NCBI GenBank assembly: GCA_900757205.1
Contig: CAAENA010000065.1
Coordinates: forward strand, 1-34,971
Direction of reading: 5' to 3'
Origin: an uncultured Collinsella sp.
Lineage (GTDB): Bacteria > Actinomycetota > Coriobacteriia > Coriobacteriales > Coriobacteriaceae
DNA length: 34,971 bases
The position numbers and the translations under genes were made by a program. Below are positions 1-8,141 of this stretch, piece by piece. Under the pieces are notes generated by a model. The model worked only from the letters and a program-made list of their open reading frames with translations. It did no database searches and was not told the DNA's origin. How positions within the stretch are numbered: the first letter of the stretch is position 1; every line of letters starts with the position of its first letter.

Positions 1-9
1 CGGAGGGGT

Positions 10-89
10 GGCTTTGTAAAGCCGTTTGTCTCCACCCGCGTAGCGGGTGGTTTAAAGCTGGCCGCTGCGCGGCCAGCAGACTAAAGTCT
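10..89. repeat. Cluster of four short hairpins at the left window edge
   Basis: Four perfect inverted repeats follow one another: 10-23 (6-bp arms GGCTTT/AAAGCC), 32-50 (8-bp arms CCACCCGC/GCGGGTGG), 57-77 (9-bp arms GCTGGCCGC/GCGGCCAGC) and 78-89 (AGACT/AGTCT). There is no reading frame in this stretch. Such packing resembles REP-like sequences or the ends of IS200/IS605-type elements, but no transposase is present and that link is inference. A similar cluster lies at the other end of the window. Confidence 0.7.
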
Positions 90-95
90 TGAAAG

Positions 96-125
96 AAAAC
101 CGCAGGTAGAAAGCCTGCGGTTTTT
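96..125. terminator. Rho-independent terminator-like hairpin, probably bidirectional
   Basis: The arms AACCGCAGG and CCTGCGGTT enclose a 7-nt loop, with an A-run on the left and five T on the right, so the hairpin could terminate transcription from either side. The nearest gene, the ECF S component ending at 491, is almost 400 bp away, so the transcript it serves may lie outside the window. Confidence 0.6.
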
Positions 126-129
126 CATA

Positions 130-463
130 AAACACGGTTGTGGTTGGGAGTGTCGGGCCAAACGTAGTAGATAGACCGATTTCGTGGCGGGCGGGTCCAG
201 CTGATTCCCTGGGAACGCCTGGAGGCGAAAGGAAACGGATCAATTTGGCTCTCCGAGGGCCACGATGCCCGTCGTATCAGCCGGCTATTTCAAAACTATG
301 CCGGTTTACGGGACTGAATCGCGACCCCCCAACCATACGCAATTCCGAAATAATAAAACCGCAGGTAAACGGCTTGCTCTATTTCAAAAATAGCCGGCAT
401 GGTCTGCTTGTGCCAATCTGGCCCCGTAAACCGGCAAAGTTTTAAAATGGCACTTCGGCAGTA
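130..463. repeat. Non-coding region with nested inverted repeats
   Basis: No credible gene is seen. A 21-bp inverted pair lies at 292-312 and 423-443 (20 of 21 positions match after reverse complementing). An 11-bp pair lies at 280-290 and 388-398 (GCCGGCTATTT and its complement). CTATTTCAAAA is also directly repeated at 285-295 and 379-389. AAACCGCAGGTA near 355 repeats the left arm of the terminator at 96-125. The region therefore looks like layered palindromic repeats downstream of the ECF operon. Confidence 0.6.
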
Positions 464-490
464 TTGATTCCCGCCCCGGCGCAACCAGCC

Positions 491-1204
491 CTACAGTCCG
501 TACTTCACGACGACTCGGTTGATGCGACGGCACCAAGGCCTGTACAAGGCGACCAAAAACACGCAGGTCGCAAGGCCGTGCGCGATATCGAACGGTACGG
601 CGGTGGCAAGACGCGCCATGGCACCCGCCCACGTGAGCGGTTGAACAAAACCGATAATGTCGTAGGCGTTGATCACAACGCCGTACAGCAAACCCGAAGC
701 AAAGCCGTAGGTCAGCAGCGCCGGCATACGCACGGTGCCATCGGCGCGATCAAAAGCGCCGGCATGCGCCAGCGCACCGCCAACGTATCCCACGAGCCCC
801 CAGGCATACATCTGCCACGGCGTCCACATGCCCTGCCCAAAAAAGAAATTGCTGGTCAGCGCTGCCAACGCGCCGACCATAAAACCATTGCGACGGCCAA
901 GTGTCGCACCCGCGATAATGGCGATAGCGCTCACGGGCTTAAAATCGGGAATGGGCCCAAACAGGATGCGCCCCGCCGCGGCCAGCGCCGCCAGCACCAG
1001 CGTGGGCATGATCTGGCGCAGGCCCGGTCGCGACGCCTCGTAGCCTGCAAAGAACAGCGCAAGCACCAGCGCCACCACGACAAGCATGGCGAGCGCCGCC
1101 TGCTCAACGCCCGCCAGCAACGCCGCAGCCATCACCGCAGGAACCGCCAGCAACAGCGGGATTTCCAGTTTTGCGAGTAGGCGCACGATGCGATAATCCG
1201 CCAT
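491..1204 (-). CDS. ECF transporter S component (substrate-binding membrane subunit, CbrT-like)
   Basis: A 237-residue, very hydrophobic protein with about six membrane segments. It should bind a vitamin-like substrate in the membrane and work with the EcfT and EcfA proteins encoded just upstream. The stretch PIPDFKPVSAIAIIAG followed by NFFFGQGMWTPWQMYAWGL is characteristic of the S-component family that includes the proposed cobalamin carrier CbrT, so cobalamin is one candidate, but residues cannot fix the substrate. The ATG at 1204 was chosen over an upstream in-frame ATG at 1279 because the longer start would lie inside ecfA. With this start the gene begins 4 bp after the ecfA stop, behind AGGG, and is translationally linked to it. 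Confidence 0.85.
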   Translation of the reverse strand: MADYRIVRLLAKLEIPLLLAVPAVMAAALLAGVEQAALAMLVVVALVLALFFAGYEASRPGLRQIMPTLVLAALAAAGRILFGPIPDFKPVSAIAIIAGATLGRRNGFMVGALAALTSNFFFGQGMWTPWQMYAWGLVGYVGGALAHAGAFDRADGTVRMPALLTYGFASGLLYGVVINAYDIIGFVQPLTWAGAMARLATAVPFDIAHGLATCVFLVALYRPWCRRINRVVVKYGL

Positions 1205-1208
1205 CCCA

Positions 1209-2852
1209 TCACGCCCTATAAAACACGTTGTCGGCAAAGAAGTCGGCCGGCGGCTCCATGCAGGCAATCTCACCATCAAACATCATGGCAATGTCATCGG
1301 CTACCTGCTCGGCAAAGTCCAAATCGTGCGTGGCAATGATGACGGTGCCGCCAGCCTTCGCATGGTCACGCAGGGCGCGGGCGATGATGCGGCGGCTGAA
1401 CAGGTCTAGACCCTTGGTGGGCTCATCGAGCAATAGCAGTTCGGGGCCGATTAGCAGCAGTTTTGCCAATGCAAGCAGTTGACGCTGCCCGCCCGAAAGA
1501 TCGTAGGGGTGGCGCGTCTCCAGGCCGTCCAATCCCAGTTGCGCCGCACGCTCCCGCGCCAAGTTCTCGTCATATCCGCAGGTCGAGGCCCATTCCATCA
1601 GCTCGTCGCGCACCGTCTCGGCAACCAGCAGGGCCTTGGGGTTCTGCGGCAGCAGCGCAGCCGAGGCCGCCCCGCGCACCATGCGGCCGCGCTGCAGCTT
1701 GGCGGTCTTCGCCAGCACCGAGAGCATCGTCGACTTACCGCATCCGTTGCCGCCCACGATCGCATGCACCGCACCGGCCGAAAACGCCACGTCGAGCCCG
1801 CGCAGCACCCAGCCGCCCGCGCGATCGTAGCGAAACCAGCTCCCTGCCAGGGTGGTAGCCGACCCGCCGTGCATTTTTTGGAGTATTCTGCTCCCATCCG
1901 TGCGCGGGAAGGCTTCCGAGCCGTTCTCGAGCGACGTTTGCGCCACAAATTCGGACGATTTGTCCAATTCCGAACTTTTTTTCGCGCTCGATACGTCCCC
2001 GGGCGGCTCCAGAGAGCCCAAATTGTCCTCACGCCTGCTGAATACTCCGTTTTTTGCACATCGGACGGCACCCCACCCCAACATGTCGTCGGAAAACAAC
2101 GATTCTCGGCGTCCCAAAGAAGCCATATCCGCCACCTCGCGCACGCGACCGTCCTCAATCCGGTACGCACACGTCGCATACTCGAGCATTGGGCGCGGTT
2201 GATGCGTAGCCACAACAACCGTGCAGCCCAACTCACGGTTCACGCGAAACAGCGCGTGCAGAAAATTCTTCTCGGCAACGGGATCGAGCTGAGACGTGGG
2301 CTCGTCGAGTAGCAGCACACGCGGACGCAGCGCCAGGACGGTGGCAAGCGACAGCAGCTGCTTGCGGCCGCCCGAAAGCGTATCGGTATCGCGATGAAGC
2401 CAGTCCTCCAGACCAAAGAAATAGCTGGTCTCAGCTACGCGACGGCGCATCTCATCACGTGCTAGCCCCAAGTTTTCCAGGCCAAACGCCATCTCGTGCC
2501 ACACGGTTTCGCACACGATCTGGTTCTCGGGATCCTGGAACACATAGCCCACGCGCTCCGCCGATGCCCGCACGTCCATGTCGGCAACGTTCTCGCCCAG
2601 CACGCGCGCATCACCAGTGCGCTCGCCCGCCGGCGCGATCTCGGGCTTGAGCAGCGACAGTAGCGTCGACTTGCCCGAACCGGTACCGCCAACAAGCAGC
2701 GCAAATGCACCTTGGGGAACACGCCAATCAAGCCCCTCGAGCACCGGTGCCCCGGCCCCGGGATAGGCAAAACTAAGGCCCTGCACCTCAATCGCCGGAA
2801 TATCCGGGCCGCACGCCGCGCCCGACACCGGGCCCCTATCCAACCGAGACAT
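1209..2852 (-). CDS. ecfA: ECF transporter ATPase, two ABC domains fused in one chain (EcfA1-EcfA2 type)
   Basis: A 547-residue cytoplasmic protein carrying both ATPase halves that hydrolyse ATP to drive ECF uptake. Domain 1 has Walker A GGTGSGKST (55-63), Q-loop region VFQDPENQ (104-111), signature LSGGRKQ (159-165), Walker B RVLLLDEP and H-loop ATHQ. Domain 2 has GGNGCGKST (367-375), LSGGQRQ (452-458), ELLLLDEP (471-478) and ATHD. The halves are joined by a polar, Ser/Glu/Lys-rich linker at about residues 265-328. The DNA for this linker is bounded by inverted repeats and looks like an inserted element (see the separate entry). The start codon overlaps the ecfT stop as TGATG. Most relatives have separate EcfA1 and EcfA2 or a fusion with a short linker. 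Confidence 0.93.
   Translation of the reverse strand: MSRLDRGPVSGAACGPDIPAIEVQGLSFAYPGAGAPVLEGLDWRVPQGAFALLVGGTGSGKSTLLSLLKPEIAPAGERTGDARVLGENVADMDVRASAERVGYVFQDPENQIVCETVWHEMAFGLENLGLARDEMRRRVAETSYFFGLEDWLHRDTDTLSGGRKQLLSLATVLALRPRVLLLDEPTSQLDPVAEKNFLHALFRVNRELGCTVVVATHQPRPMLEYATCAYRIEDGRVREVADMASLGRRESLFSDDMLGWGAVRCAKNGVFSRREDNLGSLEPPGDVSSAKKSSELDKSSEFVAQTSLENGSEAFPRTDGSRILQKMHGGSATTLAGSWFRYDRAGGWVLRGLDVAFSAGAVHAIVGGNGCGKSTMLSVLAKTAKLQRGRMVRGAASAALLPQNPKALLVAETVRDELMEWASTCGYDENLARERAAQLGLDGLETRHPYDLSGGQRQLLALAKLLLIGPELLLLDEPTKGLDLFSRRIIARALRDHAKAGGTVIIATHDLDFAEQVADDIAMMFDGEIACMEPPADFFADNVFYRA
1869..2059. repeat. 191-bp TIR-bounded segment inside ecfA, encoding the interdomain linker
   Basis: On the minus strand the segment opens with GTGCAAAAAACGGAGTATTC. 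The reverse complement of its other end reads GTGCATTTTTTGGAGTATTC, so GTGCA and GGAGTATTC are shared in register, with a 6-base homopolymer-rich block between them that differs. It covers residues about 265-328 of the ATPase, exactly between the two ABC domains, and is open throughout in the ecfA frame. A MITE-like insertion kept in frame is the simplest reading. No second copy was found in this window and no clear target-site duplication was seen. Confidence 0.55.
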
Positions 2853-3730
2853 CAGCCAAACCTCTTCTCATCAATCGCATGCAACGCGCAAGGCAGCACC
2901 ATCCAGGCAGCGTACACGACATAGCCCGGCCACGGCGCCGGCACCGAGAGCTGCGGATAAAACGAATACTGCGTCGTCGCGGTCCACGCCACTGCCGCCG
3001 TGGCCACGCCAAACAACGCAAGCCCAACCAGCGCGGCAATGTCGCTGCGCCCCAGTCGATACCGCGCATACGTCGTACGACGCGTCGCGGCACCCCACCC
3101 GCGCGAGCGCATCGCGTCCGCGCGCTCCAGCGAATCTTCCATGCCCCAGCCCATCAACACGCTCGACGCCCGCAGGCGCGAGCGTACGGGGTCGGCCGGC
3201 GCGCGGCCCGGCACATCAATCGCATCCTGCACCGCCAGCACCGTACGACCGCGGCGCAAAAACTGCGGGATAAGCCTCATGCACATCGAGATCATGAGCG
3301 CAATCACCGGTGCGGCATTACCCAGCAGCGCGAGCACCTTGTCGTATTCGAGCATCGACGCCGCGGCCCCAAACCACAGCACGCTCGCCACAAACAGCCC
3401 GCCCATGCACAGGCCGTATACCATGCTCTCCAGATACACCGCGCGCATGCCAATACGGAACAGCTCCGTCGAGCCCGAGGCGCTAAACAGAGGATTGACC
3501 AGCGCGATAATCAAAATCACCGGCAGCTGCCAGCGAAGCGCCCCCAACGTGCGGGCAGCCCCACGCGTCGCAAATCCATACGCCAGCCCGCCCGCAAGTG
3601 ACAGCGCAATCAGTACCGGCTGCATCGAGAACATAGTGAGCCCCAGCGTCAGCACTATATAGAGTGCCGGCACAGCCGGATGCGACATCGAGAATGCCGC
3701 GACGGGCTCGTTGCCCGATTCCTCTCGCAT
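2852..3730 (-). CDS. ecfT: ECF transporter transmembrane component EcfT
   Basis: A roughly 292-residue membrane protein that couples the two ATPase domains to the S component. It has several hydrophobic helices near the N-terminus (ALYIVLTLGLTMFSM onward), cytoplasmic coupling helices in the middle with the family's Ala-Arg-Gly-like motif (ADAMRSRGWG), and a C-terminal membrane pair. The ATG at 3730 gives an N-terminus (MREESG...FSMSHPAV) like other EcfT proteins. A GTG at 3808 would add 26 residues and cannot be excluded, because neither start has a strong ribosome binding site. It is first in the ecfT-ecfA-S operon, divergent from glmU. Confidence 0.85.
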   Translation of the reverse strand: MREESGNEPVAAFSMSHPAVPALYIVLTLGLTMFSMQPVLIALSLAGGLAYGFATRGAARTLGALRWQLPVILIIALVNPLFSASGSTELFRIGMRAVYLESMVYGLCMGGLFVASVLWFGAAASMLEYDKVLALLGNAAPVIALMISMCMRLIPQFLRRGRTVLAVQDAIDVPGRAPADPVRSRLRASSVLMGWGMEDSLERADAMRSRGWGAATRRTTYARYRLGRSDIAALVGLALFGVATAAVAWTATTQYSFYPQLSVPAPWPGYVVYAAWMVLPCALHAIDEKRFG

Positions 3731-3934
3731 GATATCCACGGGCACCCCATCCCCTCGCTCAAACGTCAACGCCGCAGCGCCGCCACCATACACAACCAGC
3801 GCAAACACCGCGTCAACGGCACCGACATCGGCGGCAATGCGTCAATCGTTACGCGCTCATCATATGCCTGCGGTATCATATTGCGCCGTGTATCGTTTCC
3901 AAGCACACGTCTCTATAACGTAACAGGAGATCAC

Positions 3935-5347
3935 ATGGACGCAACCGCAATTATCCTCGCTGCCGGCGAGGGCACCCGCATGAAGTCGAACCACTGCAAG
4001 GTTTCGCACAAGATCCTGGGCAAGCCCATGGTCCAGTGGATCGTCGACGCTACCATCAAGGCCGGCTGCAGCCGCGTCGTGGTCGTCATCGGCAGCCACG
4101 CCAACGAGATGCGCGCCCTGATCGACGGCGCCTACGCCAACAGCGCCACCAAGGTCGAGTGCGTCGAGCAGACCGAGCGCCTGGGCACCGGCCACGCCGT
4201 AAAGGTCGCGCTCGAGGTCTGCGGCATCACGCAAGGCCCCGTCGTCGTGCTCAACGGCGACCTGCCGCTCATCACCGCCGACACCGTCGCCAAGTTCGCG
4301 CAGACCGTCGCTACCGGCGAGCTCGCCTGCACCGTCATGACCATGACCCCGCCTGACCCCTTCGGCTACGGCCGCATCAAGCTGGGCGCCGACGGCCAGA
4401 TCGAACGCATCATCGAGCAGAAGGACTGCACGCCCGAGCAGGCCGCCACGCTGCTGGAGTGCAACGCCGGCTGCTACGCCTTCGACGGCGCGCAGCTCGC
4501 CGCCCACATTAACGAGATCGGCAACGACAACGCGCAGTCCGAGTACTACCTGCCCGATATGCTCGAAATTCTCAAGGGCCACGGCCAGGCGGTCTCCATC
4601 TTCCACTGCGATGATTACCGCGACGGTCTGGGCGTCAACAGCCGCATCCAGCTCGCACAGCTCACCGCCATCGCGCGCGACCGCATCAACGAGCACTGGA
4701 TGGCCGAGGGCGTTACCTTCATCGACCCCACGCAGGCTTGGATCGGCCCCGACGCCGTCATCGGCCGCGACACCATCGTGTGGCCGCAGACGCACCTGAT
4801 CGGCCACGTCACCGTGGGCGAGGAGTGCCAGCTCGGTCCCAACAGCCGCCTCACCGACACCACCGTCGGCAGCGGCTGCACCATCGATGAGACCATCGCT
4901 ATCGAGGCCGTCATCGAGAACGGCGTCGACTGCGGCCCGCGCGCCTACCTGCGCCCGGGCACCCACATGCTCGACGGCTCCAAGGCCGGCACGCACGTGG
5001 AGATCAAAAAGTCCACGATCGGCGAGGGATCCAAGGTGCCGCACCTGTCCTACATCGGCGACACCACCATGGGCTCCGGCGTCAACGTGGGCGCAGGCTC
5101 CATCACCTGCAACTACGACGGCGTGCACAAGCACAAGACCGTCATCGGCAAGGACGCCTTCATCGGCTCCGACACCATGATGGTCGCGCCCGCCCAGATC
5201 GGCGACGGCGCACTCGTGGCCGCCGGCTCCGTCATCACCGAGCCGGTCCCGGCAGATGCGCTCGGCCTGGGTCGCGCCCGTCAGGTAAATATTGAGGGCT
5301 GGGCCGCCGATTACCGCCGCCGCCTACACGAGGACGACGAGGTATAA
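3935..5347 (+). CDS. glmU: Bifunctional UDP-GlcNAc pyrophosphorylase / glucosamine-1-phosphate acetyltransferase
   Basis: A 470-residue cytoplasmic enzyme making UDP-N-acetylglucosamine for peptidoglycan. The N-terminal uridylyltransferase half begins LAAGEGTRMKS and contains LNGDLPL. The C-terminal left-handed beta-helix half shows hexapeptide repeats and the acetyltransferase signature HLSYIGD, with GAGSITCNYDG following. The ATG at 3935 follows AGGAGA at 3925-3930 and places the Rossmann motif at the very N-terminus as in the family. The frame is open further upstream to 3680, but that part has no family similarity and is taken as non-coding. It is followed by a strong terminator and is divergent from the ECF operon. 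Confidence 0.98.
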   Translation: MDATAIILAAGEGTRMKSNHCKVSHKILGKPMVQWIVDATIKAGCSRVVVVIGSHANEMRALIDGAYANSATKVECVEQTERLGTGHAVKVALEVCGITQGPVVVLNGDLPLITADTVAKFAQTVATGELACTVMTMTPPDPFGYGRIKLGADGQIERIIEQKDCTPEQAATLLECNAGCYAFDGAQLAAHINEIGNDNAQSEYYLPDMLEILKGHGQAVSIFHCDDYRDGLGVNSRIQLAQLTAIARDRINEHWMAEGVTFIDPTQAWIGPDAVIGRDTIVWPQTHLIGHVTVGEECQLGPNSRLTDTTVGSGCTIDETIAIEAVIENGVDCGPRAYLRPGTHMLDGSKAGTHVEIKKSTIGEGSKVPHLSYIGDTTMGSGVNVGAGSITCNYDGVHKHKTVIGKDAFIGSDTMMVAPAQIGDGALVAAGSVITEPVPADALGLGRARQVNIEGWAADYRRRLHEDDEV

Positions 5348-5362
5348 CGTTTTACCAAGCAC

Positions 5363-5397
5363 AAAAGGAGCTGCTCCATGGGGGCGGCTCCTTTTTC
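5363..5397 (+). terminator. Terminator after glmU
   Basis: AAAAGGAGCTGC pairs with GCGGCTCCTTTT (one G-U in RNA) and is followed by T-rich sequence, 15 bp after the glmU stop. It separates glmU from prs. Confidence 0.85.
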
Positions 5398-5539
5398 TAT
5401 CGTGACCTGCGCAACCGGATGAGTGGTCGGTTCGTGTCCGTTGGCGGTAAAGACGTTATCAGGACCCGATAAACCCCGCCGCGCGGTTACAATGCAACAA
5501 GGCATCTATATGGCATTCGATGTATAAAGGAGAAGGGTA

Positions 5540-6526
5540 ATGCCGATTAATGATCCCGAGAAGTCGGAGAATATGCGCAAGTCCATCCGCGTGTATTCCG
5601 GTTCCTCCAACCGTCCCCTCGCTCAGAAGATTGCTGAGTACCTTGGGGTCGAGCTTTCGGGCCTTACGCTAAAGCAGTTCGCCAATGGTGAGATTTACGC
5701 CCGCTACGACGAGACCGTCCGCGGCGCCGACGTCTTCCTGATTCAGTCCGTGGCCGGCGGCAACGTCAACGACATGCTCATGGAGCTGCTCATCGCTACC
5801 GACGCTGCCAAGCGCGCATCTGCCCGCTCCATCACCGCCGTTATCACCCACTACGGCTATGCCCGCCAGGACCGCAAGGCCGGCCCGCGCGAGCCCATCA
5901 CCGCCCGCCTCGTCGCCAACCTGCTCGAGCGCGCAGGCGTCAACCGCATCATCACCCTCGACCTGCACCAGGGCCAGATCCAGGGCTTCTTCGATATCCC
6001 GGTTAACCACCTGTCCGCACTGCCGCTGTTTGGCCAGTACTACAACGACATGCACTTCGACACCGACAACCTGGTTGTCGTCTCCCCCGACGTGGGTCGC
6101 GCCAAGGCCGCCAAGAAGCTGTCCGACATGCTCGGCTGCGACCTGGCCATCGCCCACAAGGGCCGTCCGCGCCACAACGCCGCCGAGGTCATGGGCATCA
6201 TCGGTGACATCAAGGGCAAGACCTGTATCATCAACGACGACATGATCGACACCGCTGGCACCCTGTGCGCCAACGTCAAGGAGCTCAAGGCTATGGGCGC
6301 CGGCGACATCTACGTCTGCGCCACCCACGGCATCTTCTCCGGTCCGGCCATCGAGCGCCTGAACGATGCCCCCATCGTCGAGTGCGTCGTCACCGACGCC
6401 ATCCCCGTCAAGGTCGGCGGCAAGATCAAGACTATCTCGGTCGCCGAGGAGTTCGCTCAGGCCATCTCCGCCGTTTACCACGAGGAGCCCGTCTCCACGC
6501 TCGTCGGCGGCGACTTCGCGCTGTAG
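5540..6526 (+). CDS. prs: Ribose-phosphate pyrophosphokinase (PRPP synthetase)
   Basis: A 328-residue cytoplasmic enzyme that converts ribose 5-phosphate and ATP to PRPP, the substrate of PurF (also in this window) and of pyrimidine, NAD, His and Trp synthesis. Visible class I motifs are YARQDRKAGPREP (catalytic flexible loop), LDLHQGQIQGFFDIPV (ribose-phosphate region) and the PRPP loop DDMIDTAGTL. AAAGGAGAAGG lies just before the ATG. An isolated TACAAT at 5488-5493 could be a -10 element, without a convincing -35. The gene lies between two strong terminators, so it is probably monocistronic. Confidence 0.97.
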   Translation: MPINDPEKSENMRKSIRVYSGSSNRPLAQKIAEYLGVELSGLTLKQFANGEIYARYDETVRGADVFLIQSVAGGNVNDMLMELLIATDAAKRASARSITAVITHYGYARQDRKAGPREPITARLVANLLERAGVNRIITLDLHQGQIQGFFDIPVNHLSALPLFGQYYNDMHFDTDNLVVVSPDVGRAKAAKKLSDMLGCDLAIAHKGRPRHNAAEVMGIIGDIKGKTCIINDDMIDTAGTLCANVKELKAMGAGDIYVCATHGIFSGPAIERLNDAPIVECVVTDAIPVKVGGKIKTISVAEEFAQAISAVYHEEPVSTLVGGDFAL

Positions 6527-6559
6527 CCTGCCACGCATCGCATCATCTTTGATGCTTTT

Positions 6560-6592
6560 AAAGGGTCGGAAGCTCGCTTCCGACCCTTTTTC
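6560..6592 (+). terminator. Terminator after prs
   Basis: AAAGGGTCGGAAGC pairs perfectly with GCTTCCGACCCTTT around a 2-nt loop and ends in TTTTT, a textbook intrinsic terminator 34 bp after the prs stop. It marks the left limit of the accessory patch between prs and pth. Confidence 0.92.
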
Positions 6593-6612
6593 TATCCCTC
6601 GCCAACCTTCCC

Positions 6613-6816
6613 TGGACAATTAGTTCAAATTTGTATTTTCTTGGGCGCCCACATGGACCACTTGATGCGCCAAAGGTTCACCTGCCGGCATAATCTCGGC
6701 CAATCTCTCCTCTTATGGACGTCTTCACTATGCCATTCACTCTATTTTGCCCACCGAACCCTTCGACAATGGCGGAACGCTTCAATCGCCTTATACAAAT
6801 CTGAACTAACTGTCCA
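6613..6816. repeat. 204-bp terminal-inverted-repeat element, left copy
   Basis: The left end TGGACAATTAGTTCAAATTT matches, with two changes, the reverse complement of the right end TGGACAGTTAGTTCAGATTT, and the arms extend to about 24 bp (GTAT). The interior has no sustained reading frame. A second element of exactly the same length lies at 8142-8345 in the same orientation. The interiors are diverged but share short blocks such as ATCTCGG followed by CCAATC, and CACCGAA. This fits a MITE-like non-autonomous element or a large hairpin RNA. No transposase and no clear target duplication are visible. Confidence 0.75.
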
Positions 6817-6980
6817 ACACCTATCTCGATCCATGCCTCCAAGGTCAAACAAGCGCCCTGAGCCCCGCTTTTTCAAGGCCCCTCGCACGATCTGCTACCG
6901 TCTGCGGCGCACGACGCCCCTTTGAGCGAAAAGAACGCCACGGCTGCATCATTTCGCCGACGGCTTAGTACTTTATAGCT

Positions 6981-8108
6981 ATGACCACTGTGATCTCACA
7001 TTTCTCCGCCCTCCGCGCAATTCGCCGCGCTCGACGGGCGTACTCTGCGCTTCCGTGGGGCATCATCGATGACAGGCAACAGGCACAAGCCCTTGCAAGT
7101 TGTGTTCCCAACAAGGACGCCATAGACTTTGTAGCTCTTGCGATGCTTGACGCCTGGAGCGAAGACGACTCCGAGCGCCTAGATCTCCTTGTTGCCGGCG
7201 GCAACAACAGACGGCCCGACGGACGTCTTCTCCAGCACAGCGTCACCGCCCCGCTTCCCGCGGAAGCAATCATGCACATCGAAGCTGACATCTACGCAAC
7301 GTCTCCCGCCATGACAGCCATGTTGTGCTCTAGGAATGAGCCTGTAGCCAAAGTCCTGATGCTTCTCATGGAGCTGCTGGGGTCCTACTCCCTTCCGCCC
7401 GAGATAACCAACCCCATCGCCCACGACGACACGTGGCCCAAGGCCGGTAGCTCCGAAGCGATGGACGATCTTGATTGTCATGGCGGCCAGCCGGCACCCG
7501 GAAAGCAAGACGAAACCCGCTACGAACAGGCGCACTACAAATGCGAGCCTGCCACAACCATAAATGAGCTCGAGGCAGTCGCACAGTTTGCCAAAAGTAG
7601 CTCCTACGCCTCGTTTCGCACGGCCGTCAGACTCGCCCGAGCAGGATCCGCATCCCCAGCGGAGTCCTTAATGTTCGCCGTCCTGGGCGCGCCCATGCGC
7701 TTTGGCGGATTCGGATGCTGCAGCCTGCCCATGGGAGGCCTGCTACTCAACCATCGAATCGACTTCGACACTCTTGCGGTCAACATGTCCTCAGGCATCC
7801 CCTATGCCATCTGCGACCTATATTGCCCGGCAGCCGGAGTCGACAACGAATACAACGGAATTGGGCATGAGCTTCAAAATGCTCGCATCCACGATGGCAA
7901 TCGAAATAATGGACTCAAGGCAATGGGCATCCACGTCCTGGTTATCAATCGCGACCAAATGAAAGACCTTGTTGCGCTCGAAGCCTTCGCACAAATGATG
8001 CATCGACTCGCTGGGGTTCGGTTCCGCTATCGCATCAAGGGTTATCGCAAACGTCAAGCCGCATGGCTCAACGCCCTTCGGGCCGGAATCGGCCTCGCGC
8101 CGGTCTAG
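6981..8108 (+). CDS. Orphan PD-(D/E)XK-like (DUF559/Vsr-like) protein
   Basis: A 375-residue protein. Its C-terminal part resembles the DUF559/Vsr-like nuclease fold, with CDLY (D279), EYNG (E290-G293), H296, and D305/R308 followed by GLKAMGIHVLVI. The N-terminal half (LDLLVAGG, then YATSPAMTAML, then ELLGSY) resembles the AbiEi/DUF559-like proteins that are numerous in Coriobacteriia. The usual acidic residue of E-Y-D-G is Asn here, so catalytic activity is uncertain. There is no obvious Shine-Dalgarno sequence before the ATG at 6981, and transcription may be nearly leaderless. Codon use is less GC3-biased than in prs or pth, suggesting transfer. It stands alone between two TIR elements; no partner toxin, antitoxin or methylase gene is adjacent. 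The biological role is unknown. Confidence 0.7.
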   Translation: MTTVISHFSALRAIRRARRAYSALPWGIIDDRQQAQALASCVPNKDAIDFVALAMLDAWSEDDSERLDLLVAGGNNRRPDGRLLQHSVTAPLPAEAIMHIEADIYATSPAMTAMLCSRNEPVAKVLMLLMELLGSYSLPPEITNPIAHDDTWPKAGSSEAMDDLDCHGGQPAPGKQDETRYEQAHYKCEPATTINELEAVAQFAKSSSYASFRTAVRLARAGSASPAESLMFAVLGAPMRFGGFGCCSLPMGGLLLNHRIDFDTLAVNMSSGIPYAICDLYCPAAGVDNEYNGIGHELQNARIHDGNRNNGLKAMGIHVLVINRDQMKDLVALEAFAQMMHRLAGVRFRYRIKGYRKRQAAWLNALRAGIGLAPV

Positions 8109-8141
8109 AAAGCGTATCTCGACAACATCGCCGAGCAAGGC

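Noticed and set aside
140..445. 101-codon open frame at the left edge
   Set aside because: It runs through inverted repeats, has no ribosome binding site and no recognisable protein features.
3680..3934. N-terminal extension of glmU
   Set aside because: The part before 3935 lacks similarity to GlmU, overlaps the divergent ecfT gene, and the ATG at 3935 has a good AGGAGA site.
3731..3934. Cobalamin or other riboswitch upstream of the ECF operon
   Set aside because: The gap is short, shared with the glmU promoter, and no conserved riboswitch core could be recognised by eye.
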